Under the pieces are notes generated by a model that searched no databases, had not been told where the DNA came from, and saw only the letters and a program-made list of their open reading frames with translations. A DNA stretch of 64,000 nucleotides, from the NCBI GenBank assembly GCA_032173965.1, contig CM063283.1:87316243-87380242 (forward strand), given 5' to 3'. Shown here piece by piece: positions 1 to 12,800 of the stretch (positions within the stretch are counted from its first letter, which is position 1; each line of letters starts with the position of its first letter). The position numbers were made by a program, and so were the translations under genes. Origin of the DNA: Sitta carolinensis (Eukaryota > Chordata > Aves > Passeriformes > Sittidae).

Positions 1-2080
1 ATACACACTGTTGAGATTTGACATTAACCACTTTCATTCATCATAATAAACACTCAAATTTTCCACTTGAAGCATCAAATCTTATTTTTTAATAAGAAAC
101 AACTATGTTTATCACAGCTTTCTGAATTCACTGCTCAGATATCAGACTAGATTCATAATGTTTTGATATTGTCCAGAAGAAGTATGTTTTCTTTCTCTAG
201 TCCTTTTCCACTTTTCAAGATTCAAATAAGACTTAACAAATACCTCCTGTCATGTGGTGGTAGGTCAGATACCTGTGTTATATAAATCTTTATGCTGAGA
301 GTTTATGACATTTTAAACTTAGAGCTTCATTCAACTTGATGTTTTTGGCAGCAGCCAATTATAACATTAAACAGTTCACAGAACTTAACCTAAGACCTAA
401 AATTATATAATTTTTGTAATGACTGATTTGCACCTCTTTCAGTTCATTTAGAGCAATTCAGTTCAAAAGTCTTACCCTTCCTAATCACTCCCCTTTAATT
501 TGAAACTCCAATGTGTGTCTTTATTTTTCTACTGTATCTACTTATTAAAAATTACCAATTTAAAAAAATCCGTAAGACTTGCAGGAATTATTTTATTGGC
601 CGTGTACATGCTAGTGGAACAAAAAGAATGGAAAATTGTTGCTGTTGCTCAAGAGACTAAAGAATGAAAAGCATTTTTGACTGTATTATATTATTTAAAA
701 CTATGATAAGAGAGTTATTGCAATTGTGCCTTCTCAGCATGATAACTGAAATTTCAGAAGATAAAGATGGAGTTTGTTGCTACATAGAGCTCCATAGTGA
801 AAGCCTGAACACTGGATGATGCCTAGGTTTTTCCTCAAGGTACGACATTCTTGTTTTCCTCTGTCCTTCTGGAGACACAGTGGCTCTAAGAGGCTATGAT
901 AGACAAGAAGTAAAGATAAACACAGCAGAGGTTTGCAAGTCACTCAGAGCTGATCGTCCTCTAAAGTGCCCCTGACAAAAATAAATGGGAGAGGAAGTTC
1001 TGGGTGGGAACTTAAATAAAAGAAACAAATTTTCTGAAACCACACAAACACTAAAACAGAAAATAAAAGATTTGTTTAAAAATTTGAGGTAAAACAGGTT
1101 GGAAAGGCCAAGCTACAGAAGAAATGGGAACAGGACAAGACATACAATTCCTTGAAATTTGGAGCAGCAGCAAAAGATGAAGAGAGAAGAAGATATACAC
1201 CCCAAATTAGAAAATGCAGCAGCCAGAAAAGACTTCTGTGTACCACAATAGGTTTACATAACCCTCTCAACTGATCATTAGAATGGCTTCTCCCTTTCTA
1301 AACAGTGCCCAGTCAGATTCTTCCATAACAGACAGAGTTGATTCCAGTAACTAGGTTTTGAACCCAGCTTTATTCTAAACAGTTTATATGGCAATGTATA
1401 TAGCTTTGCTATAAAGTAAGTTGCATGGAAAAAGAAGACAGAGAAATAGCTTGTTAACAGGATAGAAGGAGTTGTAATGCTTTGCATTTGGAAGTATCAG
1501 CTTGACAGCTCTTGTTCGTCAAATATTCTTCGATAAGATTTGAAACCTAGTTCGAACACCTGCAGCACACACTTTGACAGATCTTAGTTAAAATATGTTG
1601 CATCTTGTTTAAAATAATGTAGTGTCTCAAGTACCTGGGAGTCATACTGAGAGAGAAGCCCCCCTTGTTAAATATTTACCACTTGAGTCCTGAACATCTA
1701 CAATTAGCTAAGAATGGTGATGTTAGTGGACACTTCCCAAGGTTAGCTGCCTCAGTATTTGTACAGATCTAATCTGAAGTCTTTTCTTGAGAAGAGGAAC
1801 ACATCCAAACTCAACAAATTGTCATTGACAAATGACCATAGCAGTCTAAGGATAAAAGAAGGGCAAGTATTCAATAAAGAAAGAGAACATGAACATGAGC
1901 ATTAACAGAATAAACCTGACCTATTTCGTGTGTTTAACCCTCTGTAATTTTTCAACTTGAATTATTTGTTAGCAAGTAAAACTCAAGATTTTGGGATAGT
2001 TCTCACCATTTAGACAACAAAAAGACACAGTTTAACTGCATGAAGGTTTTTTAGTTATTTGTGGGTCAAGTTGGAGTTTT
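1..2080. other. AT-rich unique DNA, no gene seen
   Basis: No exon-like frame, RNA gene or recognisable transposon is visible on either strand. Open frames are all under 70 codons and start and stop arbitrarily. CpG is rare, as expected of ordinary vertebrate intergenic or intronic DNA. Confidence 0.6.
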
Positions 2081-2220
2081 TTGCCTCTGAAAGGGAGGAA
2101 GACTGTGCAGCATTAGGATCCGATGCCTTCTGGGTGACATGCTGCTGTGTTAAATGGCTCAATTAGTGAGTCACGTCCGTTACATCAGTTTTACCAACCA
2201 TATGCTTTATTGGGGAGGGG
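2081..2220. promoter_or_regulatory. Candidate conserved non-coding patch
   Basis: This short stretch is less AT-rich than its surroundings and keeps several CpGs. It contains an AP-1-type TGAGTCA at 2167-2173, directly followed by a CG-containing CACGTC. There is no open frame of note. Calling it regulatory is inference from appearance; no alignment was possible. Confidence 0.2.
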
Positions 2221-2667
2221 GCAATGCCAAACTGCCCCAGCCTTATGAGCCCTATTGCATGTCTCTACAGGACACATGAGTATGAGAAGAAAAAGACAGA
2301 TTTTCATCACTGCCTGGTAGCAAGAGGCTCAGAGGAGGTACAAGGGGCACTATATGAGAAGCTGATCCATGGGGGACTCACCCACTCGTCTGGAAGCAAG
2401 GGGCTGCCAAACTGCCATGGCCATGAGGTGATAAACAAGGCAGGGCAACACAGGGCAAAGTGACAATGATGCCAGTCCCTACAAAAACAAACTTGGAAGA
2501 CTAATAATTAGAATCAGTTTTTTTGATGACGTCTAGCCAGAGCCCTTCATTGCAGCAGAAAGCTAGCTGAAGAAATCTAGTTGATTGAAATTAGCTGACA
2601 TAACTGTGCAGCTCATCCTCTAAGGTGACTAAGGTCAGTCTATGAACTACTGAGTTTATTTTTCAGC

Positions 2668-2686
2668 AAAAAAAAAAAAAAAAAAA
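2668..2686 (+). repeat. Poly-A run (A19)
   Basis: Nineteen consecutive A residues. There is no polyadenylation signal, target-site duplication or upstream gene similarity that would make it the tail of a processed pseudogene. Confidence 0.9.
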
Positions 2687-2884
2687 TTAGACTACTGGTT
2701 TTTGATACTGGTTTGCTGGTAAACCAGATATAGGCAAACTAGACAAATGAGAAGTCTAGGTGGTGTACAGGGTGTAGGTGTGTTTTGGATAGTTCTAGAG
2801 AACAAACTTCCTGCAGTTACCAAGCCTACTAAGGAACATACACAGAGAGGCTTCTTCTGTTTAGAAGCAAACTAATGGAGGCTG

Positions 2885-2917
2885 TTGACCATTTCTGTAA
2901 TTTACAGAAATGGTCAA
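2885..2917. repeat. Perfect 33-bp inverted repeat
   Basis: The left arm TTGACCATTTCTGTAA (2885-2900) is the exact reverse complement of TTACAGAAATGGTCAA (2902-2917), with a single T (2901) at the centre. All 16 base pairs match and the symmetry breaks immediately outside. It is not a simple AT repeat. The one-base centre is too tight for a microRNA precursor loop, so it more likely reflects palindrome formation by replication slippage, a relic of a short inverted-repeat element, or a dyad protein-binding site. Confidence 0.9.
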
Positions 2918-3659
2918 AATACTCATAACAGAAAAGTTTTGTGATTTTGGCAATCATTCAATATTCGATATAGAGGGTTTTTTCCTTTAATGCCTTTTTT
3001 TTTTTTTTAATAAAACATAGTTATAAAATTTTAATATATTTACCCTATTAAGATAATCTGTTTAAATCTGCTCCCTAGAATGAAACTGAACAGGAAAAAA
3101 TACCAGGAAACAAAATAAGGGGAAAAAAAGCATTAAAAAAGGGAACATTTTTTTCATTTTTTGTGAAAAACATTTTTTGCCAGACTCTTTTGAGAGTGTA
3201 CTGGACACTAGTGAAACAAAAGCTCATACACATCTTCATGTATTAAATGCATATGCATTTATCAAACAAAAGATTCTTATAAATCATCAGTTTTGATCAA
3301 ATTTTCAACCATTTCATTAACAATATTTTCCTCTACCGTGTATGAAAAGCCTGTATCTCCGAATGTCATGCAGAATTTTTTGTTTGTAATAACTGTTTGT
3401 AGTATAATTCTCCAAATTTTTAAATGTCGAAAGGGGTGATGATTTCATTAAGGACTGCGCCAGACTGCCCATTGACTCTATTTACAGAACACTAAGTCTA
3501 TAGAACCCTGTATCTGTGGGATGAAATGCTGAAAAGAAGGCAGTTTTAATTGCCTTTTTCTTCAGTGTTGACTGTTTACTTTCTGTTCACTGAAGCTCAG
3601 AGTAGTTAGCAGTCTATGTAAATATGCATTTATTCTAAGGCTCATATTTAATACAGTTG

Positions 3660-3678
3660 AAAAAAAAAAAAAAAAAAA
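3660..3678 (+). repeat. Poly-A run (A19)
   Basis: Nineteen consecutive A residues after a T-rich, unremarkable sequence. No associated gene copy is recognised. Confidence 0.9.
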
Positions 3679-4080
3679 CAATCTGCATCTACAGTATATT
3701 CAGTAGAAAGTAGTGTTATTGAACTGTAGCATGGTAAGTAATGATATTCAAGAATTTTTTCCCCAGCTATCAATTTTTAAGAAAAAAAGAAAGAAAATCC
3801 ATATATTGTGACAAAACAATATGCAGTCATTTCAGGGGGAGGGTCTCTTTATTAGAAAGAAACATACTTTAATTAGAAGAAATATATTAATTTCAATAGC
3901 ATATTCTTCATATCTCTGCCCCTAAAAATCTTTGCACACACCTACATTCTTTTTATGGACAGTACAAAGGAGGATAATAGATGCCTATAAAAGTAACTAG
4001 TGAAATTCTGCATTAGGATAATCTGTCACCCATTTCCATTTTTTCTGAAGAAAGCAAGCATAATCAAAAGCCTAAATGAC

Positions 4081-4470
4081 AAAGAGTTGACAGTAAGATT
4101 CTGTAGTAAATGATTCCAGAGTCGCTGGCCTGCGGAGATGCTGAAGAAGTCCCCAGCAGACCTGATTAATTCCAGTTTCTCCAGCTGCCAGGGGAGCAGA
4201 GGCTAAGCAGTTTCACAGAGAGGAGCCTATTACCACTACTAGGCTGAAATAGATCTAATCAACTCACAGCCGCTCAAAAGAAAACTTTACAGGTTTAGCT
4301 CACTAAGGCAGCGCTTTAAAATGATGACTACAAAGGATCATGGGAGTCTGAAAGCATTTAGTCTTTATTGCAGCTCAAGGAAATTTTCTGCTGTGGTTAG
4401 GCCATGCTAATTTACTGAACATGACAATGCCTCCCAGATTGTATGACATCATTTCAATAATGGCTCTCAT
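4081..4470. promoter_or_regulatory. Candidate conserved non-coding element
   Basis: A moderately GC-richer stretch free of simple repeats and of recognisable transposon sequence. It holds homeodomain-type ATTA cores and an ATF/CRE-like TGACATCA near 4444-4451. No open frame of note crosses it. The look resembles vertebrate developmental enhancers in gene deserts, but this is pattern impression only. Confidence 0.25.
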
Positions 4471-7400
4471 CCTCTTAGTTAAATATTTTACTACTAATTT
4501 TTAAATTCTGAATACTTCATTTATTGGAATACCATCTATCTTAGGATTAATTAGGTTTACCGTCCCAAATCTATGGGCCTGCCTACATTATCATTCAGTT
4601 TGAATGATGATGCTGCATAATTTGCCATGGCATTGTCAGAAAAATTGTATTTTTATTAATTTATTTTTATTATTTTAATAGAATGAACCTCTAGAAGTAG
4701 TCTGTACTTCAGCTGTAAATTTTATATCAATTGTGCACAAGCGTCACAATTAAGAATTTGAGTGATTTTAAGAACAAAAATTTCAATAGCTTGAATATCA
4801 CTTATTTTAACTGACAACAATTATACATTCAAAACAAAAACCTTCAAAACTTTTATTTCTTTTTTCCATTTTTGCATTTGTTGTTGAGAGTTTCTTTTAA
4901 GATCTCTGGTCCCGAGGGAGAATGTTAAACAATGAAATGCAGATGTAAATTTTTAGATTAAGAAAATAATTCCATCAACTCTTTCTCAGTATTCAATTGA
5001 AAAACCTTCCTTAACAGAAAAAGTCTGTTTTTTTAAAAACAATCAATGTTTAGAAACTCCAAGCATAAATAGTTGAGACAATAAAGATGTAACACAATAC
5101 ACACACAATTTGCAATGCAGTTCTTTAATGACAGCTAATGCATTATTATTTGATCAGTCTACCAAGTGATTTAAGGAAGAAGCACACAGCAGAGTGGCAT
5201 TTGGAAGATGTAAGTTACTTGTGATCCTGATGGGGAAGGGGAGCAATGAAAAAGCAGTAGTGAATCATGTTGTGGAGGCCGGCTTCCAGGCTGGGAGCTG
5301 AGATGTTGCTAGAAGCTGCCACTGTCCTAAATATGGCCCAACTCACTCTGCTCCTCCCGGGTTTCCAGCTGCCCTGTACGTGGCTGCTTTTGTGAAAAGA
5401 GCTGCACATTTGCCATTTGTGGCACAGTGGAAAAGTGCTGTGTGTTGGGAATAGCACCGTCTGCATGCATTTTAGTGTGAGGTTAAAAGGCAATGGAGAC
5501 TGAGCTCATGTATCCCAGGAACACAATGGCTGAGGTTTAACATCTCACACCGGCAAAGGTCCCTGGGAAAAATGCTAGAAACAGAACAAAACTTGTCTGG
5601 TTTACAGCACTTATTTCATACAAGAAACATGTCTGATGTATCTTTCAACTAGTATAAAACATCAAACATTCTTCTCTCTATTACCAGGTCTTTTTATTGC
5701 AAACATAGAACTTCTGGGAGTTAACTAGAGAAATAAAGAAACAGACTTCAATAACCAATGATCCACTGCTCAATAGATACATGAGGAATCAACTAAAAGG
5801 GAGAGAGAATGTTTTATTCCACACAGTTTCTTGCATGTCTTTTGAAACTATTGTAATAAATTATTAGAAAATGAGAATAGGAAACTGGTTTAAGACAGCA
5901 ATTTAAGTAATTTCTGGAATAGAAGGAACAAACCTAAAGTTTATAACTCGTTCTTTGTCCCATGACTTTTCTGGAAATTTTGGAGAAAAGTACATTGTAC
6001 TGGGCATTCTGGACACCGAGTTGCACGGGAAATATGAGACAAGGCAAGAACACATTTTTTGGGAGTCCAGAAAAGTTCAAATAAGAAATGTTGAAGAACC
6101 AAAGGGTGAGCTGTCTATCTGCAATCTGGAGAGAGCAAAGTAACTTGGACATGAGTGAGAACTGCAAAGCTTTCTGTGTCCTCAGCTGAGTCGGTTGACC
6201 TGGGTCGGTGGACTGTAAAAGCTGGAATGAAGAAGGACAAACAATAGGAGACACAAGGCAGGAAGAGGCTTGGAATCTGCACTGAACAAGAATTTCCAGC
6301 ATTCATAAATGATGGTAAACACAGTGAGATGAAAATATTACCCGCCTGGAACAGCCTGTGCATTTTTGCAGTTGCTGAGGTTGTAAGAGTGTTAAAACAG
6401 TGGGAATTAGAGCTAGTATTAGAGCTAGTATCTCTCTGTTCTATTTCAATCAAGAAACTGATAATAACTGGGAACATAACTATTGTTTTCACACTGTATG
6501 AATCCTTGCCGATGGTTATTTTTTTTTCCTAATTATTAATTGATACATGCCTTTTCTGAGTTCCCTGAGAAGCTATTCTAGTTGAAGCTACAGAGTCAAA
6601 AAAATGCTTTGAGAATTAGTATTTTTCTTTTTTTAGTGGCCTCTCAAAAGCTCATATTGCTGAATTAGATTACTAACATAATATTTCTCCTGTCTGGGGA
6701 TGGCTGCTCCTTCTCTGCTCACTGGAGAGCTGTAACTGAAGGGATCAATACTCCTCATGCTGCTCATACATGCACACTCTCAAGTAAAGACTAGTGTGTT
6801 TTGGACCACAGCACTCCAAAGATTTCCATCTCTTTCTAGCTTTGCAGCTGTCATTCTCTTGCTTCCTGATTTTAAAGGTCTAAGTCAAAGTTCATTAATG
6901 TTAACAGAAAGTTCCACATTCGTTTTAATGGCCTTTGATCAGGCCCCAGAGAGAACCATCACCAAAGGAGCTTGTGCTGGCTTAGAGAAAATATGGGCAG
7001 GGGATGTTGCCACAAGAGAGCCTCGTATCATCAGACAGATGACATTGCCTGTTTGAAAGCACCTGGTATCATCTCCTTTTCTACTAAAGCAAGTGAACTA
7101 CAATGAGGAGAAGAAAATATTAAAAATCTTTCAATTTGCTACAGCCCAAGTTGATAACTGGTCAAGATGCTGGAAAGGCTGCAGGTCCCCAGGGCTGGGG
7201 TTCATTTCAGGGAAGGCTGGCAGTGTGGGACCTCTCAGCCAGGAACTGTCCCAGCTTTGGTCATGTCAGCTCTGATCTGAAGCTGTCCTTGTAGGACAAA
7301 CCCCGAGAGGAGGGATGTCCATGGAGTGGAGTGTGTGGTGGGCTACGCAGCACTGTGCCCATTCTTGATACTCTCTGCAGAGCTATTCCTTGTTTATTAT

Positions 7401-7600
7401 GCGTGTTGTGATGTTGCTAATGTGTATCCAGTGTCTCCAATCAATGTCATACATAGCACAATAGCTCATGAAGCAATAGAGCTGTCAACGGAGGAAGGGG
7501 TAATGGACCACAATGGGAATTTCAATGCACAACAGGATCCATTACTGGAATGGTAATGGCCAGGATGAAGGTGGAACAACAAATGTCAAATACAAATAGA
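4471..7600. other. AT-rich unique DNA, no gene seen
   Basis: Several minus-strand frames of about 120 codons (5934-6302 and 6115-6492) overlap each other in different frames. They have neither recognisable domains nor plausible splice boundaries, so I regard them as chance. A GC-richer patch spans about 7140-7330 without recognisable content. Confidence 0.55.
6406..6429. repeat. 12-bp tandem duplication
   Basis: ATTAGAGCTAGT occurs twice head to tail (6406-6417 and 6418-6429) with no mismatch. This is a simple slippage duplication. Confidence 0.9.
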
Positions 7601-7733
7601 TGTGTGCATGTGTGTGTGTATGTGTGTGTATGTATGTGTGTGTCTGTAGACATTTATATTTATGTAACACTCATAAATACTTTTGTGTCCACAATATGTT
7701 TACACATGTATACATACATACATACATATATAG
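7601..7733 (+). repeat. TG and CATA microsatellites
   Basis: An interrupted TG/TATG microsatellite covers about 7601-7647. After a short unique spacer, a tetranucleotide CATA/TACA stretch follows at about 7701-7733. Both are common dispersed vertebrate microsatellites. The 90-codon frame over them is a by-product of the repeat. Confidence 0.9.
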
Positions 7734-7740
7734 ATTCTCA

Positions 7741-8740
7741 AAATGCTCTGTGCATTGTTTATAAGGTACGTGTTAATTTACCCTGGCCAGTGAGTTTTAT
7801 TCCATGGATTTTTTTTTCCTGACAAGTTATGATATCATCTGTGAATATGTAAATGATCTATTATAAGCTGTGAAGATTTTGATAGGCTTTTAAGGGATTG
7901 GTCTGGATGTATGAGAACAGGGGAAATGGCGAAGGACGGAAATGCAGAACATCAGCATTGTGAAAATAAAAAGTAAAACATGGAAAAGAAAGTATCAAAC
8001 AAAACATGTTCTAAATGGAATGCAGATGACCAATTCAAAAGTTCTGTTTCCTAGCATATATAAGATATATTAGAAAATGTCTTTCTTCTCTTTTCTTTTA
8101 GTGCCCCTTATGGAGACTTCCAACTGAGAATAATACAATAATGTATCTACCACCCATCTGTCAAGGTTCTTACACTAGCACCCATGATTGTTGAATCAGA
8201 ATATTAATACTTAGTAGAAAATGATGCTTTTCCCACAGAATCACTCAAAACACCACAAAATCAAATTTTCTATTACCCTTGCAAATCCTATTTGATTTTA
8301 TCTTTGTTTGTATCTTCTCTTTAAGGTAGGTTTTTGTATACTGATTTCACACTATTTAATACATACATTAAACATTTTTTATGAACATGTTATTTTTGGT
8401 ACTAATTGCACATAATAAACTCATTAGATGAGATAACACTATATAGCCTTATTATTTTTCATTTCATTTTGACACCACTCATTACATAAGAACAGCAAAA
8501 CAAACACAGGGTTAAGGGTTTAAGACAGTCAGAAAATCCAGATGCTGCATAAAGTGTTACCAGACAATGCAAAGGTTCTCCTTTCCCATGGAAGGCCCCA
8601 GAGCTGGAAGTGACAACATGTGAATGGATTTCTGTATGAGTATTACGTCTCCATACAGGTTTTGCAGTCTTTCAAGAGGCTGTAAAATAAAGCCAAAACA
8701 GATACCTCTGGTAGATCTTGGGCCTCTTTTAAAAGGCACT
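7741..8740. other. AT-rich unique DNA, no gene seen
   Basis: Nothing recognisable on either strand. Confidence 0.55.
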
Positions 8741-8900
8741 CTCCACTGGTTAATGCTGTTGCAGCAATGAAGCTCGAGCTAATACACCAATTTGTGTCAT
8801 TACAGATCATAAGCAATTTTCACAAGACTAGGGTGTTAATTCCTTCTCCTGGTTAAGACCCTCCTTGAGCAATTATAGTCTGCCTGCTTAACTTCCCCTG
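8741..8900. promoter_or_regulatory. Candidate conserved non-coding patch
   Basis: A repeat-free stretch with mixed composition and several ATTA/TAAT homeodomain-type cores, next to plain AT-rich DNA. The regulatory interpretation is inference without alignment. Confidence 0.2.
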
Positions 8901-9924
8901 CAGCTTCAGCTCTATAATGTGCTCCTCTCTTTCTTATCCTCCAGTCTGTGCTGCTGAAAGCTGCCAGATACTGTGAGGCTTCACAATTTTTCACAATGCT
9001 TCACCACCATGTACATGGTTTAACACAAATATTGTGCATTACTGCAGAGAGTATCACTTTTCTGATCCTCCCCCTCATTATCAGGTGAAAGACTACGAGA
9101 TTTTGTAAATCTTGTAAGGGCTTGAGTGGGAAAATACTGTCCTTTGCAAGGACAAATAGATGCCCTTAGGTGCTATGGACCTCAAAACCTTGTCCTTAAG
9201 AACATAAATCATGTATTGATCTCAAGTTAAGCTGAGGAATATTGTAAAGTTTTGAAAGAGGAGTAAAAAATAATTATTATCTGAATACAATACATGTATT
9301 TAGAACTCATGGTGCTGTTGCATTTCTGATTTACTCTCGCTTTGTGGTTTCTCTTCCCAGGTTTCCACATTTCCCTGATTGAAATGGAATATTACTACAA
9401 ATGCTAACCAACAATTATCATTTTTTTCTTATTTTCTTTTTAATTTGTAAAAAATGAGAGCAAGAAAATCAAATTAAGAAAATATGATGTCTTGGAAAAG
9501 CCACTTAATGTTGGAAAGCCCATCAGAAAAAGGTTGTCTAGATCAAATATAGTTCTGTCCTAGAAGAAACATAGAGGTCCATTTGTTAACCAGCTGAACA
9601 TGCATAAATAGAAAAACCAGGAATTATCACAACCCGCAAAAAAACTCCCAATACCTAAAGCCAGCCAGTAGCAACAGAGGTCTCCAAGTAGCCTTTGTAG
9701 GCTTTGTTCCTTTTGTAGCATAGAGAAAGAACTGACATATGGCTCTGTAAAATGGCAGATCTGCTAATCAGAGCCCTCACAACCTCTGAATGTTATGGTA
9801 CAGGAGGAAGACAAGTTTGGTTGTTAGAGGCAATCATATCAACATGGTAGATATATTTCTGTTAGGCTTTTCACTCAGTCTTGCACATAACAGATTTACT
9901 GAAGTAGAGCAATAGAAAGTACCT
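8901..9924. other. AT-rich unique DNA, no gene seen
   Basis: No gene, RNA or transposon signal recognised. A short hairpin (TGTCCTT/AAGGACA) near 9138-9153 is within chance expectation. Confidence 0.55.
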
Positions 9925-10335
9925 GTGACACACCTTGGATAGATTCAAAGCATTTAACTGATCTCACAAATATTGCTGTAAATGGTGTACCTCTATCAAA
10001 GTCTCACAAAGATAAGCTGTGACCATTTACTATTTAACATCTTATCAACTACCAGGGAGAAAACATGGACTGGTGATTGACAAAGTTTGCAGATTACACA
10101 AAGATTGGAGGAAGGTAAATGATGATAAGAGTACAGCATTATTCCTTAGAGAGATTAGAACCCCTTGAGAAACCAAACCCCAGTTCAAACGAAATACATT
10201 TTGTGGCTGCATACCTCTGTGAAGAAAGAAGTTTGGGGGTGATTTTAGGATGGGAAATTCTGTTCTGAGAAGCAACGTCATCAAAAAAGACTTTGTCCAC
10301 AGTGGGAAATCACCAGACAGCAACTTTTTCACGCA
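9925..10335 (+). mobile_element. CR1-like LINE fragment, ORF2 reverse transcriptase (sense)
   Basis: This is a decayed piece of the reverse transcriptase of a CR1-clade non-LTR retrotransposon, which copies its RNA into DNA at a nicked target. On the plus strand, 10086-10112 reads FADYTKIGG, matching the CR1 catalytic-region motif FADDTKLGG with one catalytic aspartate position changed to Y. Upstream, TTTAACATC and following codons fit the FNIF-IND block, and a degraded GVPQG-like block lies near 9990. Downstream, in the same frame, 10215-10250 reads LCEERSLGVILG, matching the AEKDLGV block. Stops (for example TAA at 10116) and frame breaks show it is dead. The fragment lacks both ends of the element. 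Confidence 0.75.
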
Positions 10336-12652
10336 GTACTGTGGTTAAAAAACTTAATAAATAAACATGGAATCACCTCTATTAAGCATTAAAAACAAGA
10401 TCATTGCACATGATCATTGACAAAGCTGTGAACAGTTTAAGTCCTCCATCGCCAAAATCTGAGCTGTTTTGAGTAGTCACAAGTGATGTGATATGTTTCT
10501 ATCAGTGTATCATAAGTATCATCAGAAGTTAAGTTTTCCTATGGGAATACTTTGGAGTGCATACTGTGAAAATTCACCAAAACTGGTTTAAAAGTGCTGT
10601 TCTGAAGACCATGTCTGTTCCTCTTCTGCTCCAGAACTTGCTTGCCCAACACCTTATTATACAATCAGTGCAAAAGGAAGACAAAACCAGAAGGATTTAG
10701 TTTTTCAAAAGAATACAGATAGTCATAAAGCATTTGTACTATTTTCCCCTCTTGATTAAAAAGTTAGTGAACAACACTTCATCTTCTCAAATACAGCTAG
10801 ACACTTAAGTCGCTTTGTAAAGATACAGCAAGAATCATTCTATTTATTTCAGGTATTAAGTGTCTATCACTTTGATAACTAAGAGCCTTCCTGAATATTA
10901 CCCTTCATAATATTGAAAGAACATAGAAATGTTGCGGCACAATCTGTCTGTATTTACTCTATGGCAGCTTAATCACTGATTAAATACTAGTAACAATATG
11001 AAGATTGACATATGAGCCACGGGAGAAAGAAAAGTTAACTGCACAAAGGTGAATTGCTCTAAGTGAAAATTGTTTCTGTCCTATTTACAGCATGAGCTTC
11101 ATTAAGGAAAACAACTTCTCTTTGGAGTTATCCCCTTAAACTCCACAGAACTGATCAAGTTGGGAGGGTGAACCATGATTTTGTTAGCAGTACCTCTGCC
11201 AACAGCCAGAAAATCAGATGTTATGCTTCAAAGTACTACCCAATATTAAAAATCAGAGTTCTGACTGGAAAGAAGATGATACTTTCCCACAAGGTAAAGG
11301 TTTAACTTTGACTGTCTCTGAGTTTACATAATTGGAAGGACATGGGGTTTCATGAAGCCTTGCAAATTCTGTCAAAACAAGTCACTCTTGGACATTTGGA
11401 CCTTCACTCAGTGCAAGTCATAAAGAAGGCAAATTGTTTTCCCCAAATGCCCACTATTTAAATCCAATCAACAAATCTGATAAAGATCTAAAATATGGTA
11501 TTATGATTCACCATAGAAAAAAGAAAAACACATTACTAACATTAGGTTTACACTGTTTTCTATGAATGGTGTCAAAAGTACAGGTTGGTGTCATCATCCT
11601 AGAATTGATGTTGCTGGCAGGTAGAAGGAGCAGATAAATATATAAATAAATGGCACAGTTTCAGGGCAAGAATAGGACCAAATTAAGTTGTTCTGAATTA
11701 ACCAATAATTTTCAACAGATCAAGTTCTTCTGTGATATACATTTAAGAATTAAACTTAAATTAGCTCTTTAAAATGGCCATGTGATTTAATTATTCAAAA
11801 TGTACACAAATTTAATGAGTTTTTAAATATTAAAACTATTCTCTATTGTCACCACTGTGAGCTCTTAATTTACAGAGCAATTAAGTCAGGACCCTCATTT
11901 ATCAGTACATGTGCGTTTGTTGAAAACATAGTCAGTTTTTATTAATTGATGCTATAGAAATACTGAGGTAAAATTAATGTGTGTGCTTCAGAGGTCATGC
12001 TGGCGATAGTAGGTAGCTAGCAAGGAGCAAGACGTGAGAGAAATAAGTAACTGCTGTTCCCTGATTACACTAGAGATAGCTGAAATATTAAGTGGCACAA
12101 TGGGCACTATGCTTAGCCAAAATGCTTGCAAACAAATGCCCCCTGAGTTTTCTCTGGCAAGCATCTGTCATGGCAGTAGCTGTGAAATAGGGAAACTTCA
12201 AAGCTTTAGTTTCTGATTATTAGCAGTGTGTGTAGTGTAATGTTCTTACATTTTTATGTAAACTCAGCGTTGATGAGCTGAGAGGGTAGAATTAAAAAAT
12301 ATTTCAGTTTGCCTTTGTTCTTTGGGACATGGCTGACAGGAATGTTATCAGGCAGGAGTCTCCCAAGTGTCTATCAACTGGTGAATTACAGGGAGTATGG
12401 GGCCAAATTTGCAAAAGAATCAGGTGAATAGCTACAGAATTGGAACACGCTTTTTTCATACATTTTCCCTGCCCCCACTGGTGCATCTACAAAGGCTTTG
12501 TGATGGCACAAAAAGTGGCTGGAAAGTAGGTTAGGCATAAATATGAGCACAGGCTGGGAGCTCAGAGATTTTGTGAGAGCACTGGTGGGCCACAGAGTGC
12601 AACCCCGTTTGTTGATTTCACTGTTGGGATGCCCTGAGGCCATCCCTTACAT
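10336..12652. other. AT-rich unique DNA, no gene seen
   Basis: No exon, RNA gene or clear transposon recognised. Parts may be further decayed flanks of the adjacent CR1 fragment, but I cannot support a boundary. Confidence 0.5.
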
Positions 12653-12677
12653 CTCCTCTACTATCCCAGTAGAGGAG
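12653..12677. repeat. Short perfect hairpin
   Basis: CTCCTCTACT (12653-12662) is the exact reverse complement of AGTAGAGGAG (12668-12677), with a 5-base loop. There is no following T-run or gene to make it a terminator, and it is plausibly fortuitous. Confidence 0.8.
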
Positions 12678-12761
12678 TAAATCTTTGACCAGTAAATAAG
12701 AATTTATGATAGAGACACTCAAAATAAGAAATGCAAGACTGGAAAAAAAGAGGTGAACCCA

Positions 12762-12800
12762 TAGAATTATAGAATCATCAAGTTTGTAAATCTGGCCAGG
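12762..12800 (-). mobile_element. Short CR1 3'-end remnant
   Basis: The sequence begins with two diverged copies of the CATAGAAT octamer and continues into ATCATCAAGTTTG. This is the arrangement seen when the 3' end of an avian CR1 element, with its ATTCTRTG terminal repeats, lies on the minus strand. Only about 40 bp are recognisable. Confidence 0.5.

Larger units (their letters stand above)
2221..4080. other. AT-rich unique DNA with homopolymer runs
   Basis: Apart from the poly-A runs and the inverted repeat listed separately, I see nothing identifiable. A 79-codon frame at 2224-2463 has no recognisable domain and no convincing splice context. A T14 run lies at 2995-3008. Confidence 0.55.

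Noticed and set aside
5934..6492. Two overlapping minus-strand frames of 122 and 125 codons
   Set aside because: They are in different frames, lack known domains and splice context, and are of a length that occurs by chance in this much AT-rich DNA.
12653..12677. Hairpin as a transcription terminator
   Set aside because: No T-run follows, and the DNA is eukaryotic, where such terminators are not used for ordinary genes.
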